DNA of 64,000 bases, taken from Paenibacillus sp. A3. GTDB lineage: Bacteria; Bacillota; Bacilli; Paenibacillales; NBRC-103111. Position 1 is the stretch's first letter. Every line of letters starts with the position of its first letter. The position numbers were made by a program, and so were the translations under genes. The stretch covers positions 1-64,000 of the forward strand of contig NZ_JTHN01000096.1 of assembly GCF_001399685.1 (NCBI RefSeq). The letters run 5' to 3'. Below the pieces are notes generated by a model. That model saw nothing but the letters and a program-made list of their open reading frames with translations, did no database searches and was not told where the DNA came from. Positions 44,478 through 53,216 of the stretch are shown in pieces.

Positions 44478-44537
44478 AATTCACATATTGTAAAGGGTTA
44501 TCATTTGTGTGATGGAACCTTTTTCAATATGTGAATT
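44478..44537 (+). promoter_or_regulatory. Hairpin in the cold-shock gene leader
   Basis: AATTCACATATTG (44478-44490) is the exact complement of CAATATGTGAATT (44525-44537), and the stem is followed by TTTTTATTT. It lies 58-117 bases before the csp start. It looks like an intrinsic terminator with a 34-base loop placed in the leader, or a temperature-sensitive fold. Upstream, a TTGACC at 44470-44475 is a possible -35. Confidence 0.6.
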
Positions 44538-44594
44538 TTTTATTTCTTTGAAGGATAAAAAAGACATGTTAAATCAAATTTTGGAGGTCATACA

Positions 44595-44795
44595 ATGGAA
44601 ACAGGTACAGTAAAATGGTTTAATGCAGACAAGGGTTTTGGCTTTATCGAAATGGAAGGCGGCGGCGACGTATTCGTGCATTTCAGCGCGATTACAGGTG
44701 ACGGCTTCAAATCGTTGGATGAGGGCCAGCGTGTTACATTCAATGTTGTACAAGGCAACCGCGGACCGCAAGCCGAAAATGTTGTAAAGCTGTAA
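44595..44795 (+). CDS. Cold-shock protein of the CspA/CspB family
   Basis: 66 residues, full family length. Both RNA-binding motifs are intact: RNP1 KGFGFIEM and RNP2 VFVHFSAI. It binds single-stranded nucleic acid as a small beta barrel and keeps mRNA unfolded at low temperature. TTGGAGG precedes the ATG by 8 bases. The leader is long and contains a perfect 13-bp hairpin, in line with post-transcriptional control known for csp genes. A strong terminator separates it from the YdjO-like gene. Confidence 0.95.
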   Translation: METGTVKWFNADKGFGFIEMEGGGDVFVHFSAITGDGFKSLDEGQRVTFNVVQGNRGPQAENVVKL

Positions 44796-44808
44796 TGTAA
44801 GCCCAAGC

Positions 44809-44844
44809 AAACTGCCCTTAACTTGTGTTGAGGGCAGTTTTTTT
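44809..44844 (+). terminator. Terminator after the cold-shock gene
   Basis: AAACTGCCCT pairs perfectly with AGGGCAGTTT, followed by further T. Confidence 0.93.
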
Positions 44845-44881
44845 AGGATCAAGGGTTTTTAAATCAAGGGAGGGGTTAACT

Positions 44882-45112
44882 GTGAACTTTCAAAAGAAAT
44901 CGTTAGAGGATATCCCTGAGGAAATCACGACGATCTGGTCTTGCAGCAAGGAAGGATGTAAGGGCTGGATGCGGGACAACTTTGCGTTCGAGAATGTGCC
45001 GGTATGCCGGCAGTGCCATTCCTCGATGGTTCGTAGTGTGAAGATGCTGCCCTTGCTGGTCAATCCGAATGGCGACCTGAAGTCGCTCAAGAAAGGCATA
45101 CAAATCTCGTAG
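44882..45112 (+). CDS. YdjO-like cold-inducible zinc-ribbon protein
   Basis: 76 residues. IWSCSKEGCKGWMRDNFAF and PVCRQCHSSM give a CxxxxC...CxxC metal site matching the YdjO family, which is annotated as cold-inducible in bacilli. The start is GTG at 44882 with GGGAGGGG upstream; the open frame before it crosses the csp terminator and is not used. The position right after a csp gene fits a joint cold response. Molecular role unknown. Confidence 0.85.
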   Translation: MNFQKKSLEDIPEEITTIWSCSKEGCKGWMRDNFAFENVPVCRQCHSSMVRSVKMLPLLVNPNGDLKSLKKGIQIS

Positions 45113-45196
45113 CCCGTGCCCGCATGTCCATGCATGCAAGCGTTCCTCAAGAGCTGAAGATCTCGACGGTCACGATTCCCTTTCCCATCGTTTTAA

Positions 45197-45230
45197 GAAC
45201 AAGGACGACCTTTTTTAGGTGGTCCTTGTT
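45197..45230. terminator. Terminator between ydjO-like gene and cydC
   Basis: GAACAAGGACGACC pairs with GGTGGTCCTTGTT with one mismatch around a T-rich loop. It can work for both converging transcripts. Confidence 0.75.
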
Positions 45231-45268
45231 TCCATTGTACTCATCGTTTTAGCGGTTGCTGGCTGGAA

Positions 45269-47017
45269 TTATAGAACCGGGTCGTCTGGCCGATCCAGAC
45301 GGTACAAATTGCGATAGCGCGGATAGCGCTCCATGAGTTCGGCGTGCGTGCCTCTCATTTCGACGCGGCCGTTTTCCATAAATATAATTTCGTCCATCTG
45401 CTCGGCCCCGACCAGATGGTGCGTAACCCATATCAAGGATTTGTCCCGCAGCGTATCGAAAATCGTAGCCAGCAGCTCCCGCTCGGTCCGGGGATCGAGG
45501 CCGACCGTCGGTTCGTCCAGCAGCACGACCGGGGTATCTTGCAGCAGGATGCGCGCAAGCGCGATCCGCTGACGCTCGCCGCCCGAGAAGCGCTGCCCTG
45601 TTTCGTGCATGGGCGTCCGATAGCCTGCGGGAAGCGATTCGATCAGGGCGTCCAGCTTGGCGAGCTTGGCGGCCAGGCGGATGTCCTCGTCCGAGGCGTC
45701 GGGCTTCCCGAGCCGGATATTGTTCGCTACCGAAGTATCGAACAGGTGCGGGCTCTGGTTCAAGACCGAGACGACGCCGGAGATGCCGTCGCCAAGCGAA
45801 TGTGTCGGCATGCCGTTCACAGCTACTTGGCCTTCCGTGGGGACGAGCGCCCCTTGAATGAGCTTCAGCAAGGTCGATTTGCCTGCGCCGCTGCGGCCGA
45901 TGATCGCGATTTTCTTCCCCTGCGGAAGATCCAGAGATACGTGGTCGATTTCCCGGCGGCTTCCTGCTTCATATTGATAGCTGGCGCTATCGACCTGAAT
46001 ATGCGCCGTTTTGCAGAGCGTCGCGGCTACACACTCGTCCCGCACCGGGGCAGGGGGGCTTCCAGTCTGCCCGCCAATCTCCGACAGCCGGTTCAGCGAC
46101 TCCCGGTACTGCGGCAGCTTCTCCACGGCCTCCGAAAGAGGCAAGAACACATCCGCCACCGGGAACACGACGAGCACGAAGGCGGCGATCAAGGTCGCGG
46201 CGATTTGCTGGTCGGCCGATTGCTGGCCTGCCCAATAGATCATGGAGACGACCATGAGCCCGACCACCCCTTGGGCGATCGCGTTTCTGCGCCGCGTCCA
46301 ATCGCTCGTTCGCCGCTCCACTCCCGCCATTTCCGCTTCGTCCGTTTCGTAGCTTTGAATAAAGCTTGCCGCTCTTCCGCTGACGACCCAGTCGTTCATC
46401 CCGAGCACCGCATCGGTCAGCTTCCGGTACAGGCCGCCGCGCTGCCGCTTGATCAGCGTATGGTTCCTCCGCGTTACGGCTAAGGAAGCGACAGGCAGCA
46501 AAAGGCCGAGAATCAACAAATAAGCGGCCATCAACAGCGCGAACCTTCCGTCGAAGCAGCCCAGCGCCGCAACCGACAATACGAACACGATGAAAGCGGT
46601 CGCGCCCGGAAACACGATGCGCAGATAAACGTTTTGCAGATGCTCGATATCGTCGGCCAGCACGCCGAGCATGTCGCCCGTGCGGAAGCGGGAGCGGATG
46701 AACAGCGCCTGCGGTTCGAGGAGCCGATACAGCCGGACGCGCAAGTGCGAGATCATGCGCAGGATCGTATCGTGTCCGACGAGGCGTTCGACATAGTGCC
46801 CGACCGCCCGGCTCGTCCCGAAGGTTCGGACCAAGACGATGGGGACGTAGACCATCAAGATGTTTTCCGGCCGCAGCGCTGACTTGGAAATGAGGTAGCC
46901 GGAAGTGAACATCAGGGAAGCGGCGCACCCGGCCGTTAACGCCCCTAATGCCACAATCGCCGCGAACCGCCAGTAAAAGGCCCGCGACTCCGGGCGCAGC
47001 CAAGCTTCCCGCTTCAT
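45269..47017 (-). CDS. cydC: CydC subunit of the thiol exporter needed for cytochrome bd assembly
   Basis: 582 residues. Six membrane segments (about 1-300) precede an ABC ATPase with Walker A GRSGAGKSTLL, signature FSGGERQRIALAR and Walker B VVLLDEPTVGLD, and the switch His in VTHHLVG. CydC pairs with CydD; in E. coli the heterodimer handles cysteine, glutathione and haem and is required for cytochrome bd. The ATG overlaps the cydD stop by four bases (ATGA), with GGAGGGG upstream. Last gene of cydABDC order on the minus strand. Confidence 0.94.
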   Translation of the reverse strand: MKREAWLRPESRAFYWRFAAIVALGALTAGCAASLMFTSGYLISKSALRPENILMVYVPIVLVRTFGTSRAVGHYVERLVGHDTILRMISHLRVRLYRLLEPQALFIRSRFRTGDMLGVLADDIEHLQNVYLRIVFPGATAFIVFVLSVAALGCFDGRFALLMAAYLLILGLLLPVASLAVTRRNHTLIKRQRGGLYRKLTDAVLGMNDWVVSGRAASFIQSYETDEAEMAGVERRTSDWTRRRNAIAQGVVGLMVVSMIYWAGQQSADQQIAATLIAAFVLVVFPVADVFLPLSEAVEKLPQYRESLNRLSEIGGQTGSPPAPVRDECVAATLCKTAHIQVDSASYQYEAGSRREIDHVSLDLPQGKKIAIIGRSGAGKSTLLKLIQGALVPTEGQVAVNGMPTHSLGDGISGVVSVLNQSPHLFDTSVANNIRLGKPDASDEDIRLAAKLAKLDALIESLPAGYRTPMHETGQRFSGGERQRIALARILLQDTPVVLLDEPTVGLDPRTERELLATIFDTLRDKSLIWVTHHLVGAEQMDEIIFMENGRVEMRGTHAELMERYPRYRNLYRLDRPDDPVL

Positions 47018-48741
47018 GATATCCCCTCCCGCTGCGATGTGATCAATTCATAGTAAATCCCTTTGTTCGCCAGCAGCTCCTCGTGCGTGCCGGTTTCGGC
47101 GACTCGCCCCTGATGCAGGACGATGATCCAGTCCATATCCGGCATCCAGTGCAAGCGGTGCGTTGCAAGAAACACCAGCTTATTCTCGAACAAGGAAAGC
47201 ATCGTCTCTTTAAGCTCGTACTCCGTCTCGATGTCCAGATGAGCGGTCGGCTCATCGAGCAGCATCACCGGCCGCCGGCTTAGAAAAGCACGGGCCAAGG
47301 CGACGCGCTGCTCTTGCCCGCCGCTCAGCGGCCGCCCGCCATTGCCCACGTTTTCCCCGCTGCCGCCAGGCAAGCCGGCAACGAGTTCGGCAAGTCCGGC
47401 CGCGGCGATCGCCCGGTCGACTTCTTCCTGTGGCGCGTCCGGGGCGTAGAAGCGAATATTGTCCGCCAAAGAGCCGTGGAACAAATACGGATGCTGCGGA
47501 ATGTACGTCGTTTGGTTAAGCCATGCCTCTGCGTGCATGGAACGAACCTTGCAGCCGTCAAGTTCAATATTTCCTTCCGTCGGATGCAGAAACCCGCTCA
47601 GCACGTCGATCAGCGTCGATTTCCCTGCACCGCTTTCGGCGACGATGCCGATTTTCCGCAAGCCCCGGATTCGCACGGACACGTTCTGCAGCGATGGCGG
47701 TCCTTCCGGCTCATGCTGCACCTGAATCCGGGAAAGCGTCAGCTCGCTGTCGCTGCCCCAGACGAACGAGGCCGGAAGCCCGGGTGCGGCTTTTGCCCCG
47801 GACGGCCGATCCAGAATCGCCCGGATCGCCTCGCCGGCTTCTTTGCCGTTCAAGGTGGCATGGTAATCGGCCCCCGCCAAGCGGACGGGGAGGAAATACT
47901 CCGGCGCCAAAATAAGCACCGTGAGCCCCGTTACCAACATGAGGTCGCCGTTCACCAGCCGCAGCCCCAAGCTGACAGCCACCGAGGCGACGGACAGCAT
48001 GGTGAAGAAATCGAGCGCAAACGACGACAAGAACGCCACGCGCAGGGTGCGCATCGTCGCCGAGCGGTATTTGTCGCTCACCCGCCCGATCGTCTTGCCG
48101 TGCGAGCGGCTGCGGCCGAGCACCTTCAGCGTCTCCAGCCCGCGGAGCGAATCGACAAAATGATTCGACAAGACGCGGTAGGACTGCCACTGCTGCTGCA
48201 TTTGCTTGCGCGCGGCGAGTCCGATCAAGATCATGAACGCGATGAGAATCGGCATCGTCACGAGCAAAATGACGCCTGATACGGCATCGAGCCAGAACAC
48301 GTACGCCAGCACGACCGCAGGGGTAACCCCCGCGGAAGGCATGCGGGGAATCACCAGCTCCAGAAAAGTGCGGAACCGCGAGATGCCGTCCAGCACCAAC
48401 GTAACCAGATTGCCCGTGCCCTCCGTTTTGGCGAACCTTGGCCCGAGCTCGAACAGCTTCTCCATCAGCTGCTTGCGCAGGCTCGCGCCCGTCTTTTCGG
48501 CATAGCGATAGGCGATCTTCTGCTGGACGAGTCCCGTCGCCTGACGGAGCAGAAATGCGAGCAGAAACAGCAGCGCGGTCCCTGTCAGCTCCTGCAGCGG
48601 CGTACCGGCAAAAAGGGCGGAGACGACCTCCGCCAGCCATGCCGCCTGACCTAGGATGGCGGCGCTCTGCACCAAAGTCAGCAAGGTCATGATGACGAGA
48701 ACCGGCTTGATTCCTTGATAACCGAGCAGCGCCTTTCCCAT
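47014..48741 (-). CDS. cydD: CydD subunit of the thiol exporter needed for cytochrome bd assembly
   Basis: 575 residues. The membrane domain (about 1-300) contains the CydD-type IPRMPSAGVTP and GLETLKVLGRSR. The ATPase has Walker A ESGAGKSTLIDVL, signature LSGGQEQRVALARAF, Walker B VMLLDEPTAHLD and the switch His in ATHRLHW. The ATG at 48741 lies one base after the cydB stop (TAATATG), so it is read by reinitiation; the longer frame before it lies within cydB. No strong ribosome site is needed under such coupling. Confidence 0.93.
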   Translation of the reverse strand: MGKALLGYQGIKPVLVIMTLLTLVQSAAILGQAAWLAEVVSALFAGTPLQELTGTALLFLLAFLLRQATGLVQQKIAYRYAEKTGASLRKQLMEKLFELGPRFAKTEGTGNLVTLVLDGISRFRTFLELVIPRMPSAGVTPAVVLAYVFWLDAVSGVILLVTMPILIAFMILIGLAARKQMQQQWQSYRVLSNHFVDSLRGLETLKVLGRSRSHGKTIGRVSDKYRSATMRTLRVAFLSSFALDFFTMLSVASVAVSLGLRLVNGDLMLVTGLTVLILAPEYFLPVRLAGADYHATLNGKEAGEAIRAILDRPSGAKAAPGLPASFVWGSDSELTLSRIQVQHEPEGPPSLQNVSVRIRGLRKIGIVAESGAGKSTLIDVLSGFLHPTEGNIELDGCKVRSMHAEAWLNQTTYIPQHPYLFHGSLADNIRFYAPDAPQEEVDRAIAAAGLAELVAGLPGGSGENVGNGGRPLSGGQEQRVALARAFLSRRPVMLLDEPTAHLDIETEYELKETMLSLFENKLVFLATHRLHWMPDMDWIIVLHQGRVAETGTHEELLANKGIYYELITSQREGIS

Positions 48742-48742
48742 A

Positions 48743-49759
48743 TTAGTACTCCAGGTGCTGCTTTTCGTGCACGCGTTTGTGGAAGACGAAGTAGCTCCAG
48801 ATCTGATAGCCGAGCACGAAAGGAAGCAGGCCCAAAGCGACATACGTCATCACTTTTAGCGAATACGGACCGGAAGCCGCATTGTGGATCGTCAGGTTAA
48901 ACGCGCTGTCGATGGAGCTGATCATCACCCTTGGAAACAGTCCGATGAACACGGCAACGATCGCCAGAGCGATCACGGCTCCCGTCATGCCGAACGCCCA
49001 GCCGTCCTTCTTCTTGGCGTTAAAGGCGCCGGCCAGTACGAACGCGGCGACCCCGGCAACGGCCATGACCGTCAAAATTCCGCCGCGGACCTGAAATACG
49101 TCCGTCATCGCGTAGGTCATCGCCCCGAATACCGCCAGCAGCCCCGCAAGCGGGATCAGCAGCCGGCCGCCCAGCGCGCGCGCCCGCTCCTGCAAGTCTC
49201 CCGTCGTCCGCAGCGTCGTAAACATCAGGCCGTGCACGAGGCACAGCACCGTGACCGTCACTCCGCCGATGACGCTGTAGATGTTCACGATATCGAACAA
49301 TCCGGCGCGCATTTCCATCTGCCCGTCGATCGGCAGGCCTTTCAGCAGGCAGGCGAAGACGACGCCGAGCAGGAACGGAGGCAGCAGACTGCCCATGAAG
49401 ATGACGCCGTCCCAGGTCTTCTTCCAGCGCTGATTGTCGACCTTGCCGCGAAACTCGAAGGCGACGCCCCGGCCGATCAAGGCCAGCAGAAGAACGACAA
49501 GCGGCGTGTTAAAGCCGCTGAACAGCGTGGCGTACCAGTTGGGGAAAGCCGCGAACATCGCGCCGCCCGCCGTCAGCAGCCAGACTTCGTTCGCGTCCCA
49601 GAACGGGCCGATCGAATTAATGAGTACGCGGCGCTGTCCGTCGGTTTTGCCCAGCAGCGACGCAGACATGCCCACCCCGAAATCGAAGCCCTCCAGAAAG
49701 AAGAAGCCGACGAACAAAACCGCTACAAGAATAAACCAAAGCTCATTTAGAGAAAGCAT
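48743..49759 (-). CDS. cydB: Cytochrome bd ubiquinol oxidase subunit II
   Basis: 338 residues with eight predicted membrane segments. ELWFILVAVLFVGFFFLEGFDFGVGM at the N-terminus and FWDANEVWLLTAGGAMFAAFPNWYA are the CydB hallmarks. It forms the quinol oxidase with CydA in the cytoplasmic membrane, used at low oxygen. The ATG at 49759, with GGGAGGG upstream, lies 17 bases inside the end of cydA, so the genes overlap. Confidence 0.96.
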   Translation of the reverse strand: MLSLNELWFILVAVLFVGFFFLEGFDFGVGMSASLLGKTDGQRRVLINSIGPFWDANEVWLLTAGGAMFAAFPNWYATLFSGFNTPLVVLLLALIGRGVAFEFRGKVDNQRWKKTWDGVIFMGSLLPPFLLGVVFACLLKGLPIDGQMEMRAGLFDIVNIYSVIGGVTVTVLCLVHGLMFTTLRTTGDLQERARALGGRLLIPLAGLLAVFGAMTYAMTDVFQVRGGILTVMAVAGVAAFVLAGAFNAKKKDGWAFGMTGAVIALAIVAVFIGLFPRVMISSIDSAFNLTIHNAASGPYSLKVMTYVALGLLPFVLGYQIWSYFVFHKRVHEKQHLEY

Positions 49760-51152
49760 GTTGTCCCTCCCTGTCGAATGGATCGTCCGCATGCGCGATT
49801 TCGGCATGATCGACGGCATTCGGCCCTTTTTTGATCACTCGGATGAATAAGTAGGCCATGACGATAGCGAGCACCGTATAGGCGGCGGTGAACGAGATCA
49901 GCGAGAACAGCACCTGTCCGGCGCTGACGCTCGGGGACACCCCGTCCTCGGTGCGCATAAGCCCGAATACGGCCCACGGCTGACGGCCGATCTCCGTCAT
50001 AATCCAGCCCGACGTGTTGGCGATGAACGGCATGGAGATCCCCCACACCATCGCGTGCAGGAACCATTTGCCCGCTTGCTCCAGCTTGTTGCGGGCCGCG
50101 AGATAGCAGCCGTACAGGCCCAGCAAAATCATGAGAGAGCCGGCGGCTACCATAATGCGGAAGCTCCAGAACGTCGTGCGCACCGGCGGAATGTAGTTGC
50201 CCGGACCGTACTTTTGCTCGTATTCCGCTTGAAGGTCTTTCATCCCCGGCACGCTGCCGGAAAACTTGCTGTACGACAAATAGCTGAGCAGATACGGAAC
50301 CTTGATTTCCATCGTATTCTGCTGCTTCACCGGATCGATGAACGCCGTGACCGTCCAAGGCGCAGGATCGCTGCTCGTTTCCCAGAGGCCTTCGCTGGCC
50401 GCCATTTTCATCGGCTGGGTGGCAACCAGGTATTGCGCCTGCTGGTGACCGAACAGCGCGACGGCGACGGAGGAGATCAAGGCGATCACGATCGCGAGTT
50501 GGAATGACTTTTTGAAGAAAGACACGTCTTGGCGCTTCAGCAGCTTCCAGGCGCTGATCCCGGCCACCAGAAAGGAACCGGTCAGAAAAGCGCCGAACAC
50601 CGTATGCGGGAATTCCCACCACAGCTGGCCGTTCGTGATCAGAGCGAGGAAGTCGTTCATTTCCGCTCGTCCGTTATTGACCGTGAAGCCTACCGGACGC
50701 TGCATGAACGAGTTGGCCGCGAGAATCCAGAACGCTGACAGCGTCGTGCCGATGGACACCAGCCAGATGCAGGCCAAGTGGACCTTCTTCGACAGCCGCT
50801 CCCATCCGAAGATCCACAAGCCGATGAACGTCGATTCCATGAAGAACGCCAGCAGCGCCTCGATGGCCAGCGGAGCGCCGAAGACGTCCCCGACGAACCG
50901 CGAATAACTCGACCAGTTCATGCCGAACTGGAATTCCTGCAAAATCCCGGTGACCACGCCGACGGCGAAATTGATCAGAAACAATTTGCCCCAGAACTTA
51001 GCCATCCGTTTATATTCTTCCTGGCCTTTGACTACGTACATCGTCTCCATAATCGCAATCATCAGCGCTAATCCGATCGAGATGGGCACGAAAATAAAGT
51101 GAAAAATCGTCGTTGCGGAAAACTGTATGCGCGAGAGCATCACTACATCCAT
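49743..51152 (-). CDS. cydA: Cytochrome bd ubiquinol oxidase subunit I
   Basis: 469 residues. The haem ligands are in the expected places: His in SATTIFHFIFVPISIG (near 18), His in the FPHTVFGAF segment (haem b595/b558 region) and Met in the GFTVNNGRAEMNDF region. GRQPWAVFGLMRTEDGVS marks the quinol loop, which is short as in Gram-positive enzymes. It oxidises menaquinol and reduces oxygen to water. AGGAATCCC precedes the first ATG; an ATG four codons later is an alternative. It is the first gene of cydABDC and is divergent from the YesM-type kinase. Confidence 0.96.
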   Translation of the reverse strand: MDVVMLSRIQFSATTIFHFIFVPISIGLALMIAIMETMYVVKGQEEYKRMAKFWGKLFLINFAVGVVTGILQEFQFGMNWSSYSRFVGDVFGAPLAIEALLAFFMESTFIGLWIFGWERLSKKVHLACIWLVSIGTTLSAFWILAANSFMQRPVGFTVNNGRAEMNDFLALITNGQLWWEFPHTVFGAFLTGSFLVAGISAWKLLKRQDVSFFKKSFQLAIVIALISSVAVALFGHQQAQYLVATQPMKMAASEGLWETSSDPAPWTVTAFIDPVKQQNTMEIKVPYLLSYLSYSKFSGSVPGMKDLQAEYEQKYGPGNYIPPVRTTFWSFRIMVAAGSLMILLGLYGCYLAARNKLEQAGKWFLHAMVWGISMPFIANTSGWIMTEIGRQPWAVFGLMRTEDGVSPSVSAGQVLFSLISFTAAYTVLAIVMAYLFIRVIKKGPNAVDHAEIAHADDPFDREGQHAFSK

Positions 51153-51407
51153 GGGATTCCTATTCCACCTTTCTCCTGAACTTGTTGTTTTGGCAAACCG
51201 TCACGGATTGCTGTGAGGATTGTCATGGTCTATCTCTATTGTGAGGAAAGCTTGTCCCGGAAAATATGACTTAGATCACAGTAGTCCCGGGATTATGTTT
51301 GTGAAAATCCGAACTTTTGAACTATTTTGGAACATGTCCCGATTCATTTTCAGACATGCTATAATTTAGGGATCGTAGCATAGGAACGGCAGCAGGGGGT
51401 GGGACGA
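51153..51407. promoter_or_regulatory. Divergent promoter region of cydA and the sensor kinase gene
   Basis: An extended -10 (TGCTATAAT, 51357-51365) probably serves the kinase gene. TGTGA-N6-TCATG at 51212-51227 is a partial Fnr/Crp-like site in the cydA leader region; TTTGTGAAAAT near 51299 resembles half of a Rex site. Both would fit oxygen or redox control of cydA, but neither is a full match. Confidence 0.45.
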
Positions 51408-53216
51408 ATGATTGGAAGCGTATACCGGAGATATATTAAAAACAACTTGTTCATGAAGCTGCTGCTTTCGTTTGCCCTCATTACGATTCTGACCATCATC
51501 ACGCTCTCGTACATGATGTATCACGTGATGTCGCAATCTGTCGTACAGCGGGAGATGGACAACCAGAAGAAGGCGATGGAAAGCGTAAACGCATTTTTGA
51601 GCGAAAAATACGAGTCGGTGCAATCGATGGTGCTTGGCGTATACCGCGATCCGAGGCTGGCTGCCGACATCTCGTATTTCCTGCAGCATGATTTTCGGGA
51701 TTATATCGAGCACGGCTTGAACCGATATTATGAAGAAGATGTCGCTCCGTACGGCTTGTCCTATTTCGCCAACCGGCTGGAGGACGATCCGGATATCCGG
51801 AATCTGATGCTGTACAGCGCGGAGAAGCAGTCCTTGTATGTGTACAACCGGCAAAAATCGGCGAAGCTTCATGTGACCAATGCCGTCCATTCGTATGTCC
51901 CGGACGCGATGGCGTTGGACAACAAGAACGTCTCCGTGCCCAATCCGTGGATCCGCAAGGAAATCGATCAATGGGACCCCCGGCTGTTTGCCGTCCGGAC
52001 TGCCATGAACGATAAAAACTCGCTGAAATATATCGGGCAGCTTTTGATCTATTTCGACTCCGACGGCATTTGGAAGTCGCTGGCCAGCTACAAAGAGACG
52101 CTCAAGGGGACGATTCTCGTGCTGACCCCGGACGGGCATGTCATTTTCGATTCCTCGGGCACGTATTACGGCAAGTCTTATCCTTATATGAACCAAATTC
52201 AGCAGGAGACGGGCATGCTGGAGCAGGAATCGTATATTACGACGCTGGCGCAAAACCAGGCGGGCTACGTCGTAGTCGGCGCGATTCCGAAGCAAGAGAT
52301 CGCGGCCGCCTCCCAAGGCTGGAGACGAACGATTATTATCGCCAGCGTGCTGGGGATTCTGATCGCCATCCTGTTCCCGTCGCTCGTGGTGATCAATTTC
52401 GCCAAGCGGACGAACAAAATTATCCGGTTCATGAAAAAGGTCGAGACCGGAGACCTGACCTCGCGCATCATCGAGCCGAAGGAAGATGAGCTGGGCCAAA
52501 TTTCCCGCAGCTTCAACGATATGCTGGACGAGCTGAACCGCTACATCGAGCGGGTGTATAAAGCCGAAATCCGGCAAAAGCATACGGAATTCGCCGCGCT
52601 TCAGGCGAGGGTCAATCCGCATTTTCTGTACAACACGCTCGAAGTGATCCGGATGCGGGCCATCTCCCAAGGCGCGCATGACGTAGGCGAGATGATCTTC
52701 AGCCTGTCGGCGCTGTTCCGCAACGTGGTGCAGCAGAAGGCCGTCTATACGCTCAAGGACGAGCTGGAGGCGTGCCGCCTGTATTTGGAGCTGTTCCGTA
52801 TCCGGTATAAAGATCGATTTACTTACGCCATCGAATGCGACCGGGAGCTGTATGGAATTCCCGTCGTCAAAATGTTCCTCCAGCCGATCATCGAAAACTA
52901 CATTGTTCACGGCATTGAGGCGGACCGGGACGATAACCGCGCCGTCATCCGGTTCTCTCGGGAGAACGGGACGATTCGCGTCCGGGTGGAGGACAACGGC
53001 AGAGGGATCGAGCCGCAGCGGCTCGAGGAGATCAAGGAAGCGCTCGGAGCGCCCGAAGAGGTCGGCGGATCGTTCGGACTGCGGGTCGTCTACGAGCGGC
53101 TCAAGCTGCTGCATGGAAATAGGGCCGGGATGGAGCTGAAGAGCAAGCCCGGGACCGGTACGACCGTGACCGTGTGGTTCCCGGAAAAGGAAGGAGCAGG
53201 AGAATCCAATGTATAG
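51408..53216 (+). CDS. YesM-type sensor histidine kinase of the mannose-glycan locus
   Basis: 602 residues. Membrane segments at about 16-40 and 308-330 bracket an extracellular sensor (about 45-300). A HAMP domain (to about 385) leads to the LytS/YesM kinase core with LQARVNPHFLYNTLEVIRM (H405) and a HATPase (IIENYIVHGIEADRDD, VEDNGRGIEPQRLEEI, GSFGLRVVYERL). Start ATG 51408 has AGGGGGTGGG upstream. The last 8 bases overlap the regulator gene (ATGTATAG). It should sense extracellular glycan or the loaded binding protein and phosphorylate the adjacent regulator. Confidence 0.93.
   Translation: MIGSVYRRYIKNNLFMKLLLSFALITILTIITLSYMMYHVMSQSVVQREMDNQKKAMESVNAFLSEKYESVQSMVLGVYRDPRLAADISYFLQHDFRDYIEHGLNRYYEEDVAPYGLSYFANRLEDDPDIRNLMLYSAEKQSLYVYNRQKSAKLHVTNAVHSYVPDAMALDNKNVSVPNPWIRKEIDQWDPRLFAVRTAMNDKNSLKYIGQLLIYFDSDGIWKSLASYKETLKGTILVLTPDGHVIFDSSGTYYGKSYPYMNQIQQETGMLEQESYITTLAQNQAGYVVVGAIPKQEIAAASQGWRRTIIIASVLGILIAILFPSLVVINFAKRTNKIIRFMKKVETGDLTSRIIEPKEDELGQISRSFNDMLDELNRYIERVYKAEIRQKHTEFAALQARVNPHFLYNTLEVIRMRAISQGAHDVGEMIFSLSALFRNVVQQKAVYTLKDELEACRLYLELFRIRYKDRFTYAIECDRELYGIPVVKMFLQPIIENYIVHGIEADRDDNRAVIRFSRENGTIRVRVEDNGRGIEPQRLEEIKEALGAPEEVGGSFGLRVVYERLKLLHGNRAGMELKSKPGTGTTVTVWFPEKEGAGESNV

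Noticed and set aside
51212-51310. Fnr/Crp and Rex sites upstream of cydA
   Set aside because: Only partial matches (TGTGA-N6-TCATG, one Rex half). Mentioned under the region but not claimed as sites.
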